Of a stretch of DNA of 64,000 nt, positions 62,838 through 64,000 are shown one piece after another. Source of the DNA: Metopolophium dirhodum (lineage: Eukaryota > Arthropoda > Insecta > Hemiptera > Aphididae); assembly GCF_019925205.1 (NCBI RefSeq), contig NC_083560.1, forward strand, positions 70,693,266 through 70,757,265, written 5' to 3'. The translations under genes and the position numbers were made by a program. Numbering within the stretch: position 1 is the stretch's first letter; each line of letters starts with the position of its first letter. Under the pieces are notes generated by a model that was given only the letters and a program-made list of their open reading frames with translations, was not told the DNA's origin and did not search any database.

Positions 62838-63202
62838 TATAGTGAAATTAAAAACATAACTAAATTTAACATCAGTCACATAAATGTATGTCTTATAAAA
62901 ATTTGAACAAATAGATAGATTATAAATCCATTCAATTTAAATATTAATTGATTGAAACTTATTAAAACACATATTATTTAAAAATAAAACAGTCTGTATA
63001 ATAGTGAACTTATATTATACACTTAAAATAAATGTTAAAAACATTCTAGGTACAAAATAAATAAATAATTTAAAATAGTATTAAGAAATAATACTTAACT
63101 GTTATATAAGTAAGTTGTATTATATAATAATAAATAATTAACCCATTTTGTATTTTAAAAAGTCCTTCAAATTTGAGTAAATATGCAATTATTTTACTGT
63201 TT
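62838..63202. other. AT-rich spacer, no gene seen
   Basis: No ORF or repeat with paired ends was noted. It would be the 3' flank of the possible minus-strand exon to its right. Confidence 0.3.
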
Positions 63203-63316
63203 CAAGTAGGCTTTGGATAAGGTAATATTTTCAGTCTTAGCAAATAATGCATTGTGTACAAACACGTTCAAGGCAATCATTTGTTCAAAACTCATACACT
63301 GCTCTAGGCTTGCTAT
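63203..63316 (-). CDS. Possible terminal exon of an unidentified gene
   Basis: After an acceptor-like TTAAATAG on the minus strand, one frame reads about 37 codons (SLEQCMSFEQMIALNVFVHN, then ALFAKTENITLSKAYLKQ) to a TAA at 63203-63205. The residue mix (Glu, Gln, Ala, Met, Val) is unlike the Ile/Tyr/Asn text of random AT-rich frames here, which is the main reason to list it. I do not recognise the protein. The preceding exon would lie to the right, perhaps near 63370-63400 or beyond the window. No clear poly(A) signal was found downstream. Confidence 0.3.
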
Positions 63317-64000
63317 TTAAGTTTTTACTGTCCATTAAACAGATATGAATGCTCTTAAACACCGTCCAAACAGGCCAAAACCACAATATACTCTCTGTAT
63401 GCACCAAATAGTATAAATTAAAAAATATATATATTGTGTATAATGTAAAAAGATTATTGATAATTTAATCAAACGTTTAATTATCAATTTGGTTTTATTA
63501 CATATAGGTACATATTTCTTCAATAATTTTTATGGTAGATAAAAATACAATATTTTTTTTGTTACAAGTCATTTTGAGGTTTATATTAAAAAATTGTCAA
63601 AAATATTGACATCTAACAATATAAATACAAATGACAAAGAAAAATAATTACACATAATATAGTTGTTACATTAAAAGACAATTATTATTATAAATATGTT
63701 TTTAAAGGTTACAATTTAAAAGCAAGGACACAGCAAATCTAGTTAAAAATATTAAAACATTTTGATTTTACAAAAATGTAACACAAATATAAGTAGTTGT
63801 ATTCTTCTATAATTTAATAAAAAGTGTGGTGCGGAATGAGTCCCATACCTTACATCTGTAGAACATTCAATGATTACGGAAATCAAAATCTATCGTTTAA
63901 GTAAAAATGTATTGAATTTTTCTAATCTTTAGATAAAACTTATGCTGGAATAAGAATATAACCAGGCGTGCATATTATTTACATTTGTTATGCGCAAACG
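63317..64000. other. AT-rich sequence to window end
   Basis: The frame 63335-63523 (minus) has no recognisable domain, although its end near 63350-63400 is less AT-biased and could include exon sequence. Nothing else can be supported. Confidence 0.25.

Overview
The window looks like nuclear DNA from an insect, most probably an aphid. It is strongly AT-rich and gene-poor, with spliceosomal introns (GT..AG), AT-rich spacers dotted with TAGGTACCTA-like words, and many short DNA transposons. The assignment to aphids rests on recollection of aphid repeat families (copies carrying 'GCTCAGAATCG' and 'CTGTACAGCAGAG' words), not on a search. No operon, CRISPR array, rRNA or convincing tRNA was seen.

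Genes. The only clearly intact protein gene is at 34775-36838 (+). It has four coding exons that join in frame to a 246-residue PQ-loop membrane protein of the SLC66A2/PQLC1 family. A GC/CpG-rich block at 27.05-28.05 kb ends in a good splice donor and may be a promoter plus distal non-coding first exon, possibly of this gene. At 53.3-55.53 kb lies a run of short exons encoding a Gln/Asn/Ser-rich protein with LXXLL motifs. It resembles the C-terminal half of a p160 nuclear-receptor coactivator (taiman/NCOA type), but it lacks the bHLH-PAS part and is frameshifted at its 5' side. A possible terminal exon of an unidentified minus-strand gene lies at 63.2 kb.

Mobile DNA, left to right. A dispersed family, called family A here, occurs in both orientations at 1-918, 2.6-4 kb, 7.4-7.8, 9.2-10.6, 12.6-14.2, 20.3-20.7 and 48.5-53.3 kb. 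TIR elements with a target-site duplication I could read lie at 4313-5433, 42924-43491 (nested in another element), 45978-46512 and 57062-57489 (nested). A foldback MITE family with TTAAGAGGACG-like ends is at 1487-1927, 34315-34661 and 46654-46960. A large, almost perfect palindrome (16925-18184) sits beside alternating copies of a TTTGCTAC-rich unit. A non-autonomous Helitron-like element is at 18522-19537. A 0.7 kb element with 34-bp perfect inverted ends is at 62133-62837. The largest element is a decayed BEL/Pao LTR retrotransposon on the minus strand (58241-61957), flanked by 170-bp LTRs, lacking gag and protease, and carrying an inverted integrase segment next to a foldback scar.

Most of the rest is AT-rich intergenic or intronic sequence in which I see no gene. 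The 'undescribed' interest lies mainly in the repeats: the giant palindrome, the nested insertions with a paralogous empty site, and the inverted junctions of family A.
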